This document shows, in pieces, positions 21,141 to 33,939 of a stretch of DNA of 64,000 bases; position 1 is the first letter of the stretch, and each line of letters opens with the position of its first letter. Where the stretch lies: positions 186,001-250,000 of the forward strand of contig JAQOTA010000067.1 in assembly GCA_029532415.1 (NCBI GenBank), in the 5' to 3' direction. Made by a program: the position numbers and the translations under genes. Source of the stretch: Marasmius tenuissimus. Its lineage: Eukaryota; Basidiomycota; Agaricomycetes; Agaricales; Marasmiaceae. The notes beneath the pieces are model-generated. The model saw only the letters and a list, made by a program, of their open reading frames with translations, searched no databases and was not told where the DNA came from.

Positions 21141-23005
21141 ATGCAGCACCTTTCTCGCCTGCCTTCACCTCCTACTTCTGACCCCACCACTGGCCTCACC
21201 GCTGCTAAATGTAAAGGTTTTGAGGATGTGATCAGCTCAGAAACAGAAAAGTCCAAACAGCCTTGAGTCAGGTATGTGTTTTCTTCTTCGTGGCGGCTAC
21301 ATACTGACATTGTTTACAGGAAGAGTGTGAAGCGCCCTTCTGAGGAAAAATCTCAGAAGGAGCAACTATATACCTCGGCGAAGTACTTCAAGCACATGAT
21401 CAAGCCATTTGAAACTATCTACACCGTTGTTGTGGAAGGAATGAAAGCAGATAGATACAAAAAATGGGCCAGCTTGATCAGTCGTCTACCCAACTCAATC
21501 CTGGTTGATGAGGTTCAACCCGATCAAGCTCAACCCAATGGTGCTCAACCCAATGGTGCTCAACCCAATGGTGCTCAACCCGAAGTCATTCAACCTGAGG
21601 CCGGCACATCAGGTACATCTGCTGATGATAACGCTGACAAGGTAGACTCGGATTTGGACCCAGACCCAGAATATGATGATGCAAAGTGAGTTTTACATTT
21701 TCTTTGGTGCATATACCTACTGATATCGTCTTCTCAGAGCCCGAGCCAACTTCAAAGAACAGTGTACCAAATTGTGGAAGGCATTGATGAAAGCACACCC
21801 CGTCGTACTCGAGTTTGTCAACTACTGCGCTGAGAAGGACAACCTTGAAGGCCTTCTCACCATGCTCAACCTGGTATATACAATGTTCCATTGTTGACAT
21901 TCGCTAACCTACATTGAATAGCTGACGGAAAAAGCCAATGCTATGCTCTACAATGATAACAAGAAGTTGAAGGACAAGGTCTTTGACCTCATCGAGCCCC
22001 CCTTCTATGGCGTTGCCCATGATGATGAAGATGCCAACCAGAAGGTGTTTGGTATCACTCATCCCACCATCCTCAAGCTATTCCTGGACTGGAAGGATAT
22101 ACCGAAGTAGAGAGATGGCAACAAGGACCATCAAGCCAAGTGAGTAGTTCTCTTTCTTCGGTCGCATTTGTTGTGACTGATTCTTTCCTCCAGGGCAAAT
22201 GAGCAGTACCGGTCTGTCACCGAACCCAAGGTGTTCAAAGCTTCAGGCTTCCCGGCCTTTCTATACAACATCCGGCTGGTCAAGTCTATGCACATGAAGT
22301 ACGGTTTCCTACTCTCCCCGTGCCTCGCCAATGTATCTCGTTCTTTGTTCCATGTTTTGCACAATCCCTGACTTTCATTCTTACAGTTCAGGAGGTTTGT
22401 TCTTCTATCACAGCATGGGAGCGACGACGACAATAAGAAATCTACCAAGGCAACAAACGCCAACATCATGGAAATGATGTCTATCACTATTCAGTTCACT
22501 GCTTATATTGCCTGCTTGGTATGTGCCACTATCCTGAACTGACCCTTTTGCTCAACATTGGACACAGATGCGTCATGCACTTTCTCCTGCCAAGCAGTTG
22601 TCCGAGAAGGACAAACACTTCGTATACTCTGACTTCTTCTATCTGATCATTGACATTTACGACAACATGCTCCCTGAGTTCCAGCATCGAACCATGGCAT
22701 TCTGGAACAAGTATGTCTTTTTCTCTGTCGTTACGACTCTCGCTGACGCTGTGACTCTAGATCAATCTTCGGAAACTCAAAGGGCCAGGTCAAGAAGAGC
22801 CACCACTCAGGAGAGGCCTTCACTGATCCCAAAGTTGTTGCCTTCTTGAAGGAGCTCAAGGCAGACCGTGATGCTGCTGCTAAGGCCCAGGAAGAGTGCG
22901 CTGCAGCTGCAGCTGCCAAGGCTCAAGAAGTGCATGACGCTGCTGCTGCCAAGGCTCAAGATGGTGCTGCTGTCAGTGGTGCCAGTGAAGGTCCAGCTGT
23001 TTGAG
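21141..23005 (+). pseudogene. DUF6698-like protein gene, two nonsense codons
   Basis: Model exons: 21141-21271, 21320-21685, 21738-21873, 21922-22139, 22194-22298, 22392-22518, 22568-22710, 22761-23005. Phases agree throughout. Two in-frame stops, TGA at 21264-21266 and TAG at 22108-22110, interrupt it; both fit single C-to-T changes (CGA, CAG). A Gln-Pro-Asn-Gly-Ala pentapeptide repeat (15-bp units, about 21515-21585) lies in an acidic linker. The second half has the pattern I associate with DUF6698 of Agaricomycetes: FPAFLYNIRL, then RFVLLSQHG, then ITIQFTAYIACLMRHALSP, then YSDFFYLIIDIYD and AFWNK. The C-terminus is an Ala-rich repeat. Function of DUF6698 is unknown; such genes often sit among transposons. 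If the second stop is real, only the N-terminal part would be made. Confidence 0.6.
21515..21585 (+). repeat. 15-bp in-frame tandem repeat
   Basis: Units of the type CAACCCAATGGTGCT encode Gln-Pro-Asn-Gly-Ala, with three identical copies flanked by diverged ones, inside exon 2 of the DUF6698-like gene. The 15-bp length preserves frame. Confidence 0.8.
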
Positions 23006-23316
23006 GTGTCAAATCTTTCTTTCTCTCTCCTGCTTTCTCTTTGCTTTCGTTCTGCTGTTGTGCTTTTGTATTGCGTTTCCTATACCCGTTGCTATCATGT
23101 AGTCTGTCATACCTGTTGCTATCTGTATCAGTACTGTGAATGAAATTGTGCCTGCTTTGTACCACCTATTTTATGATTGAGCAACCATGAGCTGTCTACT
23201 GAGGCTTGATAAGGACCTTCCAGGTTGTTGGGTACTAACCTGTTTGTACTAGCCTGTGCCTGTCTATTCATCCCCGCCCGTTCTGGCTTCGTCTCATTAT
23301 TACATTTTATTCCGTG
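23006..23316. other. 3' region of the DUF6698-like gene
   Basis: Pyrimidine-rich non-coding sequence follows the stop codon. No gene seen. Confidence 0.4.
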
Positions 23317-23577
23317 TCTATCTGGTCACTGCGCGTCAATCTGACTCTATTTGATCACTGTGCATCAACCCGACTCTATCTAATCAATGTGCGTCTCTCA
23401 TCAAATCACTGTGCATCAAACTAACCTCATCTAATCATGGCGCTTCAGTCTAGCACAATCTAATTGTGTCGCATCAATCTGCTGCCATCTAATCAAAGCT
23501 CTCAGTCTGGTCCCATCCAATCACGTTGCTTCAGTCTGCGCTCAACTAGTCACCATGCATCAATTTGTTGTATGTTA
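23317..23577. repeat. 29-bp minisatellite, nine diverged units
   Basis: Nine consecutive units with consensus close to TCTATCTAATCACTGTGCAT followed by CAATCTGAC fill exactly 261 bp. Units differ from each other at several positions, so the array is old. It is non-coding. Confidence 0.75.
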
Positions 23578-25369
23578 TTCAGGTGTTGATCAGAGGGTAC
23601 CAATCTGATATGTGCTGATATTTTCTCGACAGTCCTACGGCGCAGACAGGCACAATCGAACTTGAGGTGTCTGTGCAAAAAAGCCTTTGCAAATCAGAGA
23701 CTGACCAGGCCTATCAGGTTGGTAGTCCCTGATTCCAACTGCCAGGGCTGGTCAGTGACTGACCGGATCCACATAGGTTCGCTGGTGAATACACTTGCCG
23801 TAGAGTAGAATTCGTGCCTGAAGGTATAGTTTGTCTTTGGCCAGTTTTGTCAAAGGAGGGTCTACTCCTCACTTACTGAAGTAGCGAAGGATGGTAGTGA
23901 TGATAGCAGCTTCAGATTCTGGGCCATCATGGAAGTCCATTCAGAATCTGACTTGGAGAGAACTGCTTATATGGTGCAGTGTGCGCAATCAAGCTCCATA
24001 AGAGGCCCCAATCGAGAGTTCATCAGGGGCCAACAAGCTATTCAGAGAGGCAATGATCAGGATATTAGTGTGTATTCAGCGGAGATGAATAGCTCCTACA
24101 TGCCCAACGGCCAACATCAAGAATTTACGGGTCCTGAGTGTCTCAAATGGGGATGCTGTCTCAGGTGGAAAGTAACGGAAGCGGTAGGTCAATTTGATGA
24201 GCCGGCATGACGCCTAGCGCAGAGGACTACAACATGGCTACACTACTACTTACCAGAGAGGAGTTTAGAGAGGTAGAGGCGAGACGTAGAAGCTCAAGCA
24301 CACTGTAGATTCAAGTAGAGAACTACGAGCTTATATACATGTAGATACAATAGAGTTACCATATAAGAATGACAATAGAAATTGTACATATGATCATAAG
24401 TAGAAATGATAAATGGAACAATAGTCCCGCATAATATGATGGCGGGAAGTATGAACCGGGACTTCGGATATACCGGATCTAATTATAGTTCACGGATTCA
24501 ACACAATTGGGTACCTCGACTAGAATATTAGGAGCCATTATGAAGCTTCCAGTTCCGGTTGCCTGTTCAACGATCCATACACAAGATATGCAGTTCCAGA
24601 AGGGTTGAGAGCTGAGAAGACACCTTGACTTGTGGGAAATATGGAGCAAAATGATCGATTAGGTACGATTTGGACCACCGTGGCAGTAGATTCTATCATA
24701 TATTAGATGTGTAGGTCAACTGCTAGCTTGAAATGGATAAGCAGTATCAAGCACGTGTTTGTGAACCTCTCATTGTCCTGGTATGTATGAATCATCACTG
24801 GAGTCTGCCAACATGATTGCTGCCACTGGAAGCCAAATAAACAGCACAAATTCACGACACCACGACACGAGATATTCCTCATATTCTATCCGCCTCCATC
24901 TCATTTAGGTCCGCTCACCTTCGACAGTTCAAAACATTCGTGTCACCTCTCTTATGGTATTTCAATCTCCACACACGCAAAAATGTAAACTGTCGTGGCG
25001 GACCTCATTGATCATCGTTTTACTCGAACAGGTGGCAAGGTAGTTTCCCAGGCCCTCATCCTCAATACCCCACTCTTCCGCACCACTCAAGGAGGTAGTC
25101 CACAAAATACCGTCCAGATAGCATGGAAGACAGCAATGCTAAAAAGGTTAGCTCCTAACTTTTACATTTTGAACCTTGTGCTCACAATCGTGGCTTCAAA
25201 GTGCACCTCAAGAACTGTTTGGGCCATGTGCCCATATTTCCACCAAATCATTGGACAAGAGGCATCCGTATTATGGAGAGGTTGAACTTGCGTTGAAAAG
25301 GGTTATTTCTTGTTGTGGATAGCACATCAGGTAGGCTTGTATTTTTTCGCCGCATGCTGTTCGCTCTAA
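23578..25369. other. Unresolved spacer, probable transposon debris
   Basis: No gene is supported. Frames at 23929-24210 and 24995-25285 (93 and 96 codons) match nothing I recognise. Inverted repeats around AGATTCTG/CAGAATCT (23912-23946) and a stretch with GAGCTTATATACATGTAG (about 24329) that resembles LTR promoter sequence suggest element ends. Confidence 0.3.
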
Positions 25370-27713
25370 ACTGCAATAAAGACAGATGTGTGTATTAGAC
25401 TTTGAAACTAGTAATAACAATAAACTCGTGGTGATCATTAGATGTCTCTATCCAACACTAGCAATGACAGTTATGAATCTCTGCCAGCGCCTCAAAGAAA
25501 ACACCGGTGGAATATCATATTTTCCCCGCGTCTTCAAAAGTACTCAGGCGTTGGTTGTCATCAACTCATTGCCCACTCGAGGTTGAAACTGTCAGCAATC
25601 ACCAGATCTGACCTGGTGACACGTCACACTAAGCTTTCAGACAAGAGGGAACGAGGCAAAGAAATAGAGAACTCTATACTGGTGAGGAATAAACCAGCTC
25701 AAGACTGGGGAATACATGCAGAGTATCTACTTCTTATATACTACTGAGAGGACTATGGCGTGTGTCTATGGTGAGGTATGACATCAAGGTATGACATTGT
25801 GAAACAGTATCTGAAACAGGACTAACATGTGTCTACAGCATGTGGGTCCCTTCATGTATCTACCATGTGTCTATATGATAAGATATGAGTCATGTGAGGG
25901 ATAAGATATAGATAAGATGGAAAATGATAAGATAAGGAGAAAAGATAAGATAGGAGGGAAATTCATGACAGAAACTCTCTGACATACTACTCCGTCGGTT
26001 GCAAGCCACGGACCTTGCCAGTAGTCCTAATTCGACGAGACCAGAGAGGGCCCGAGGCCCTTTGAATTAGAAAACACACCAGTCATGATTGATCGTCTCT
26101 CGCCTCGAAACATCTTACATGTTGCTCTATGATCATGATTTGATCCCTCGCATCTAGCCATTGTTTAGTACGAAGATTTTTTCCCTGCAGCGTTGTCTTT
26201 GTAAGTAAATTGGTTCTTGGTTCATACTCGGCTATATGATAGTCTCTCGTAGAGAGATGCTTCAATACTAACAAACACTTTTTGAGGGTGGAGGGCGTGC
26301 TGTAGAACGAGTGTCTATTACCTTTTCTTTTTTCCCCCGGGAGACATCTACAACACTCGTATGTTTCTCTTAAACAGGTCTGGTACGTGTGAGCCCAGCA
26401 TACAAGCGCGAATGACGACCATGATTCTCAATTCCAATCTTGATAGGCCGGGAATGGTCCGTAAGTATATCCTCGCATTCTTTCACATTTACATTCAATC
26501 TCATCTAAATGCCACAGTACTTACAGTTTCTCCCATCAGGTTTCCCGATACGTTGAGGCCCCAGGTTCTCCCCATCCCCACAACCCTCGGCCAATCTTTT
26601 AAAGAGGATTGGACGGGCCATTGAACCAATTATCGGTGAATCCTTTTGTGGATCTCCTACAAATTGAAGTGGTATGTAAGGTGATGAGCGGAATTGCATC
26701 TTGTCCGGCGAAATACCAAATCCACCTTCCTGTCGATGTCTGCCAAAAGCTCTGCAAAACACCGGTAGGTTAGAGTACCTTGATCATTCACCAGCTTTAT
26801 CGCTTACCTACCGCTCACGACCGTAGAACCGTTGGGTTTTCACCCTTTGACCTCTCCTACATACGACTCAAAGTAAGGGGGCACAGAGAATGAATGAATA
26901 GGATCATGCGGCTGTTGAAAACTCAAGGGAAGGCGGACGCACGCCGCCAAACCATATAGCGAGGTGAGTCGGTGTTCATCTTGTACCCGTCTCAATGACA
27001 ACTTAGTTTATATCAGACGTTCAGAGCGGGTATCTTTCTTTGCAGAGACGGGTCATAACAATTTGTTCGCATTATTAGCGTATTCTGACTATCACGGCTG
27101 AGCACTGACCGCGCACCGTCATCCCGACCTGTCTTTCTCACTAAAGCTCACTCCAATAACTACTCCAATCCAACCTCAAAGAGTGATTTAGGACGATCTT
27201 CGTTAGGAATACGCCTCGACAGACAAGCAAGGGAGCTGTCAACTTAATATTGCTGGAATCATGTTCTACATGTTTTCTCCCCATCATAGCCACCTTTGAA
27301 CCTTCTCAGTATGTCGTTCGCAGCACGATGATGCCGGCGTCGACTCACGCGCTACCATCTCCCGTATCTAGCGCTTCAGCGGTCATGCTTTTGTGAGCAT
27401 TTGCTGTTTGCTCACTTTTGTTCTGAGTTTCTTCCGTCGGTATGTTTGAGTTGATGTGTCGGCGCGCTCATATCAGCCGGCACAACAGCAAGAAGACCTT
27501 GTATGATGAAGTTCTATCTCTGACAGTCATGTGGGGTCAATGAGTCCGTTGTATTGGTGGACATAACAAGGTTTAACACAGCATCACAACACGAGGCTTT
27601 GTTCCCAGCCTGACATCTATGTCCGGTGTGCGAGCGACAAAACAACATTCTTTATTCCCCCCCTCCCCCACCATCTCAGGCGACAATTTGCTCGGTTCTT
27701 CGATTACGGGAGG
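25370..27713. repeat. Type III upstream flank and promoter of copy B
   Basis: Collinear with 8800-10175 except for the solo LTR at 25590-25970. The proximal part carries the array promoter block (ATTGG at 27553). No gene seen. Confidence 0.6.
25590..25970. mobile_element. Solo LTR, 381 bp
   Basis: The insertion begins TGTCAGCAATC and ends TTCATGACA (TG...CA, 5-bp inverted ends TGTCA/TGACA). It is flanked by the 5-bp duplication GAAAC (25585-25589 and 25971-25975). The paralogous flank near 9035 lacks it and shows the empty site. The right half is rich in GATAAGA repeats. No internal retroelement genes are present, so it is probably a recombination product. Confidence 0.8.
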
Positions 27714-29995
27714 ATGCCCGTCAATAATGTTCTTACTGACGCCAGAGACCTCCAGATTGGTCATCATGCCACCATACAAAGTGTGAGTGGCAATTTGACG
27801 ACGCATACATATCATAGCAATCGAGGGGATACAGTCGAATTGGTACGTGGAAGCATGTATTAGACAGCACTATTCTGACTCAAGGCTAGTACGGGAATAC
27901 ATTTAGAAAGATACTCACGGGCGACATCATTGTGCGGAAGGATGTATTGTCACAGGTCCTAGAAGTTATTATTCCACCTCAACGGCAAGAATCAGGATGT
28001 GAGGGATTTCAACAGCAGCCCAAAGTAACAAGAGTTAGGAAGATTATGCAACATGTCGAGGTTATGGGACTTGCTGGAAATTTCACGAGCATAACAGTCG
28101 AGGCATTGGATGGGACTCAAGAGGGCCTTGAAATCGTAAGCCCACTTCACAGGAGCTTGTCTTAATATTTTATGAGCTGTTGCAGATATCAGAATGTGTA
28201 TGTCGAGAGCTGGCATCTCGGCGGTATGTCCATATACGTGCCCGCGGAGTAGTCCTCTGACCGAATTACAGGTCGCCGCTATTCCCACAGCTGGTTGGAA
28301 TAGGCCATTCCAAGCAGCCAACATGGATCGTGCATGATGGTAAGAGTCTTTGGTTGGTGTTTTTATCTGTGGAAACCGACAGTTACATCGAAGAGCTGGC
28401 AAACGGGTTGGAATTCAGCCGCAAGATGTGGGCTGAAGGGAGTCACGTTGTGTACTCCTACCTTTGGTATACACTGGTATATCCACCTTTCTGACACTCT
28501 ACGTTGGCTGATGATATTTTCAGAACAATTCATATGACAATTTGTGCCGAGACAAGACTCTGAGATTGCCTGTGGGTGGTTTATTCATATGACTTTCCCC
28601 CCTCATAGTAGAACAACAGCTTTCACCCGAGTGGGGTTTTTGGACCTTCAACCTCAAAACCCATGCCTGGCAATACGACATTCCTTCCATCTCCCTCTCC
28701 CCACCAAACATCGACCTATCTCTCGCCCCGCTCCACTATCCACCAACCCCACTTCGCCACCAAACACCACCCCGACTCGACCCCACCGAGATCGTCGCCT
28801 ACTTTGAAAACCAACTCGGCGACTTTCTGCATGTGATTGCGTCATCAGGGGAGACAAGGCACATCGAAGACCTTTCAGAATTCGCACGTCATGGTCTTCT
28901 GACCTTCGGGGCTGTTGTCAACCGAAACCAACCCGAGATTCTCGCCTACCTCCCCTCCGCCCCTTCCCCTCAATGGTGTTTTAACAACATTAGTGTTGGC
29001 GTTGAAGCCACTTACTCCACTGAGGGTGAGTGAGTCTACCAAGTTCATCTTCACTGTGCTGACGTGTGTAGTACCATTTCGTGTGGATTTCTGCTCTGAC
29101 CAGCCGGCGGCGCCGGTGAACGCGAATCTTCACTTCTACTGGGGCTCCCCGGATTCATCTCAACAACGTATTGCCTACCTCGCCCAGTCTCTTCCGTTTG
29201 CCGATAGCTGTCATGATCCGTTGAATGATCTGGGCAAGTGCCCCTCCACTTCTCGCCAAATCCTCACTGACCTTTATTTCCCTCAGAGCTCATTACTGAC
29301 ATTCATTTTTCCCTTGTCGGTACAATCCCGAACAACGCCACATCTTCGACCCCCATTTATCTCTTTGTCCCTCCAATTCCTATGGAGGATAGTGATGGGG
29401 TGTATTCCATACGCTATCCCCTTGTCGCCCCACTTTTTTACTGGTCCCTCGACCCGAACGGAGAACATGCGATATCTGAGAAGGATTGGGAGATGAACGG
29501 GATTCCAAGGCTTGAGGTTCTGTCTTGGATTGGCGCGTCGTGGGGCATTGGGCATCACTGGGCAGTAGACGAGTATTTCCAAATTCAGAACCATGACCTG
29601 GATGGTAGAAAATATGCAGGGGAATATCCCCTGTTGATACCAGGTCAGTCACAGCTCTGATTTCTGTTTCAGGACTCTCCTTACTCCAAGGATTCTAGGT
29701 GATCCTTTCGACACGAGAGTCCGTGACTGGGACGAGTCGGAAAAAGGTGAACATTGGAGTGACGCCAGCTCAGAAGGTTGGTATTCAAAGGCGTCGGAGA
29801 TCTCGCAACTCATGCCATCCCATAGCCACTCAAGAGAGTGATCAGCTTCCCTCCGAAACTTCTCGGGCTACAGTTCGGCGAAATGGAAAGGCCCGGATGT
29901 TCAAATATAGTCAGAAGATCTCCAGGGTATTTAGGCGAATCACTCGAAGGTCTAAACCAAGTCCTGCAGCCTTGGCTGACATACCGACGGCATGA
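27714..29995 (+). pseudogene. Array family copy B (one premature stop)
   Basis: Exon 1 is 27714-27842, exon 2 is 27890-28135 and exon 3 is 28186-28223; the remaining exons follow the copy A plan and end with TGA at 29993-29995. The only defect in the reading frame is TGA at 28590-28592 in exon 6, where the paralogues have GAA; the frame is open on both sides and of normal length. Intron 7 again has the GC donor (GCAAGT). The intron 9 donor reads GTTGGT, weaker than in other copies. Exon 1 is shorter because the Thr run is shortened. From intron 6 through exon 8 the sequence is nearly identical to the copy at 53885. Confidence 0.75.
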
Positions 29996-31411
29996 AAAAC
30001 CTGGAAAGATGAAAAATACAGTTCCTAATCTGTATTCATTTGAACCTTCGATAACGTGGCTCCCCGACCACGATTCCTTTATTCAACAATTTTAGACTGA
30101 GTGTGATTTGTGATTCAACTCGAGTTCAACCCCGTCTTTAAATGTTTCATTGAAGCTATCGTTCTCGGAGAACCAATGTTCACCTAATAATTTCGTCTGT
30201 AGCGGGGTTCACGGTCGTACTCGAGATATCCCAATCGACTGAGGGCAGTGGTCAAGTCAGCTATAGGTTGGCTTCAGCTTTGGGCCTGTAGGCATACGAC
30301 CACCTTAGCTAAGTCAGATCCCCAGGTAACCATTCTAGAGCTTGCCCGGGAATGAGCCGCCGAGTTTACAAAGGAACACTATGTTCAAACCGGCATGAGA
30401 GCATATATAATGCAAAATGTACCCAGTCCCCACTCCCCGCAGCATAGATGTTGGGATAGTTCTGCCCTTTGTTCCCCACAGATAGGAACACCATTGTGGG
30501 CTGTTTGGTTTAGTATGCTAGTCGGACAAGCTAAGACGATGTGACCGCCAGCTCTCACCGACAGAAACGATTGGAGGTAAATCTTACCTTAGGCTCGAGT
30601 CGGCCGCCGAAACGTCCCGACTCTCACTCACTGGTCGAATGCGTCGAGCATGAGGATCACCGGCCACAAACGAAGGTCGATCTTACCTCACAAAATTGGC
30701 ATAAAGATTACCACTCTCTGCGAATCACGATAGTAGTGGTGACCGTTCAATCTGACGGGGTGGTACGACGTACCCATAGGAACGAAACATTGGAAAAACC
30801 CGCTGTTTTAACGCAGAACTTTGAGCTTCGGGCCGATATTATCACGGACCGACCATGTTATGCTTGATTTTAGCTTCACAAGGACCTCTTTGATACTTAA
30901 TCCTAGCGAAAATCACATCAGAGCGAAACAAATGACCGAGGGATATGAGAATATACCAGGTACGGCGTGGTTGTAAAACATATCCACACTAGCGAAAGCA
31001 CGGGATATCCGTTGTTCCAACTCAGAACTTTGAGTTTCTGGCTTATATTGTTACTAATTAATCGTTTTATGCCTGATCTCGGCCTCACGAGGGTCCTTTT
31101 GATACCTAATCCTAGCAGACAGTACATCATAGCACGAGAAACAACCGAGGGTTATGTGAATTTACCAAGTACGGCGAGTGATGGATTTCAGGACTCCCGG
31201 CCATGCGTAATCAACCTATAATTAAAGTCTCAGCATGCTTTCCGAAGCGTGAACATGAGCTGTTATCTTGAACAGTGAAACAAAGACAATGTAAACCACG
31301 ATCGAGATATGTCCTCCGAGGAAACTTTGTTCCGCCTGCCCTGTGCTTTCGTCAGTAGCACTTGCGTAGTTTATTGTAGGGCTCGAGAGGTCGCCAAGAG
31401 GCGAGAACTCG
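29996..31411. repeat. Type alpha downstream flank of copy B
   Basis: Matches 4570-5600, 37651-38640 and 56206-57560. The - strand holds open pieces, including a hydrophobic one (VVYIVFVSLFK, about 31280-31300) that aligns with similar pieces in the other units and is probably part of the same converging gene as the exon to the right. Confidence 0.5.
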
Positions 31412-31651
31412 TTAAACATAGACACCAAGAGAATCGTGTTGTGTAGGCTTTGGCAGATATAATTGCATTGCAGGGGTCATTAATGCCTCTTCTTTGAAGA
31501 GATCACGGCTGGGAGGTTTGGTGAAGGACTCGATGAATTTGTGACGTGTGTTCTGGAGAAACGCTCGCTGACTATAGAGGGCAGCAGAAGGACTCTCGTG
31601 ATTCAGGACAAGAGCATCGGGATGCTCGAACAGGACGGTTTTACGGGGTTG
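31412..31651 (-). CDS. Exon of an unrecognised converging gene
   Basis: On the - strand the sequence after a GTAAGT...TAAG intron-like segment is open for 79 codons to TAA at 31412-31414. It has motifs TVLFEHPDALVLNHE, FIESFTKPPSRDLF and ALMTPAMQLYLPKP. Degraded versions occur at the same place in unit A (about 5900), before 42720 and in unit E (about 57950). A preceding exon, ending near 31715, aligns between units around the motif ARRNPVVRFGTR. There is no ATG in this exon, so it must be internal or terminal. The family is not recognised. Confidence 0.45.
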   Translation of the reverse strand, partial: QPRKTVLFEHPDALVLNHESPSAALYSQRAFLQNTRHKFIESFTKPPSRDLFKEEALMTPAMQLYLPKPTQHDSLGVYV

Positions 31652-33939
31652 CTTAGAAGCGTTTTGGGCTCATGGTAACGATGTACTGATTGCCTCGGCG
31701 GTATGTACTTACGGGAAAGACAAAAGGCTTAGTTTGAAATCAATCTGGTATCAAAGCGCACCACAGGGTTTTTTTGGGGCACAGCGATTCAGCGGTTACG
31801 AGTCACTTTGGCGTTGTCCTTCGCCGACCAATGAATGATCCTTCAGCAACTCGTGTACTGGCTCCGATTTAGATTAATAACAAACGTACGGGTGGGCTAG
31901 TATTGTGAACATTTAATTATTCGTCGGTCGTAAGTTGAGCCCTGTTGCTATTGGGGAAATTCCCTCACCAGCTATATGCAGAGATGAGAGACCTATCTCG
32001 AGTGTACCTCGAACACCAAGCTTATTTTCCTTCTCTTGAACAACAGTGAACGGAGGCAATCACTCGTGCCAAGCCGGGAATTTCATAAGGTCAGTGGGCT
32101 CGAGAGTGGATACGAACATGGCTGGAAAAGAGCCAGCCCATCGGAGCCGCTCAACGAGGATATCCTGAGGTGAAGGTTTTCCCTGCAGATCATTTTCAAT
32201 AGATGATGGCAGGCTAGCGGTTCATACACGAGGTAGTCATCACTTCCCCGGACCTGTGTTGAACATTGATATTTGAGGTACGATCGAGGGAGGGAGAACG
32301 CCACCTTCAAATCTATCTGGGCTTGACCTCGAATATCGATCACAAAGGGTTCAGTCGACCACGACAATGTCCATTGCCCACTATATAACGGAAACGATTT
32401 ATTCGATATAGTGGGCCAAGGGGACCAATACCATTCATGGTGGCGAGCAATACCATGTAAAACCATTGTCGGTAGGCACATCTGATACCATTTCTATGAC
32501 TGTAGCTATTTTGCCAGGTATCATGATTACTGGAATCAAAGCTTGAAGCGCCGTGGCGTCGATCAAACGAGAGGGCCGATGTACGAGTTAACGAGGGCTA
32601 GTGGCTTCTCCAGCAACCGACAATAACGGCCATTCCAGAACCCTCTCCTCGCCCTAGCGTTGGAACTATAGCAAAGCTCAGAGCGACATACGAGAAAAGC
32701 TTTTAATCGGTGGATCCGAAGATAATGGCCAGTGACGAAGTGACGTGTAGAACTCGAGCTTCAATCACAATGTTGAATGGGGCGAAGGATTGAAGGTATA
32801 AACGCTACCAGCCAGCAATTTGAGGTTTCGATCCTGCGTACATCGTGTCCAGTAAGTCGTGTCCATCTTCCGAATAAACCTCGTACTTTCGTAGCCTCCC
32901 AGAACGTCCAGAGTAAGTGGCGGGTGTTAAAGTACCAGTAGTGAATCGTCTCTCGCTATTCTATGATTTACAGAGACGTCGTGGAGACTGATTCTCAAGA
33001 CCTTCAAGAAGGAAAAGCGTGGATATTGGTTATCAGAACTGACAACAAGCCATGGGGATCATTCGAGATAGGTCCCGCTACCGATGACTATTTTTGACCC
33101 TTCCTCTCCACTCATCACTGCCGGAACTTTCAGGAGAGCGAGAGTGAGGATAAAAACATCCACCTTCCTGCACCTCCCGTTGATAGCTCTCAAGGGCACG
33201 TCAGTGATAGGAGCCGTGAATAAGGGATGATGAGAACATCTCTGCCAAACATGAGAGCGAAGGTTAATGAAGGAGCCTTGTTGCCAACGACGACGAAAAT
33301 GTTGAGGTCCAGTTGAGGTCCAGTCTGACGCATCTCATCGTCGGAACGGGCCTATTCATCACCCATAGCTCATTCATACTGATAGGTACCGTTTGGCGAC
33401 GGTAAAACAACGTATTTGTCAGAGATTGTCCACATGATGGTGACTAGTCGAGATCCGCCCGTGAGGGAAGAGAATGAGGAATTTAACGTCGCTTCTCCGC
33501 ATGAATGTTCCGAAAGTAGGTGAAACGGAAGGTTAGGATGGTGAACAATAGAACACGCTCTGAGATAGCAACAATGCAGACACCGTGTACCAGTGCGATG
33601 TTGCAATGATCGGAGTAACACTAGGATACCTTGAGACGCAATGAACAGTGGCCGGGAGTGACTGAAAAGAGAGTATCGTATCATGGCTGGCATCGAGACC
33701 CGGATAATTGGGATGAATTCTCGCGATTCAAGAGCACCACCAAAAACAGTAGCATGCTCGGGATTGTCGAGGCCCAAGTCCAACTACTACAACCCGGATA
33801 AATCACAATGGTGGGGATATGAAATGTCACCGGCCGTGCCGGCCACCCTTAGATGATTTGAATGCTCGCTCCCCAGCTGTGAAACGAGACGGCGAAGACC
33901 GAGCAAATACCTGGTAAGATTGCCTAAACTCACCTCAAC
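31652..33939. repeat. Rest of the alpha flank of unit B, - strand relics
   Basis: Short - strand pieces between 31715 and 33780 show hydrophobic stretches and match the equivalent part of unit E (for example near 33387 with 60178, motif TACCGTT then GGCGAC). They look like decayed exons of the same converging gene. No complete model could be built. Confidence 0.4.

Noticed and set aside
23317..23577. CRISPR array
   Set aside because: The 29-bp units are contiguous with no spacers and the genome is fungal.
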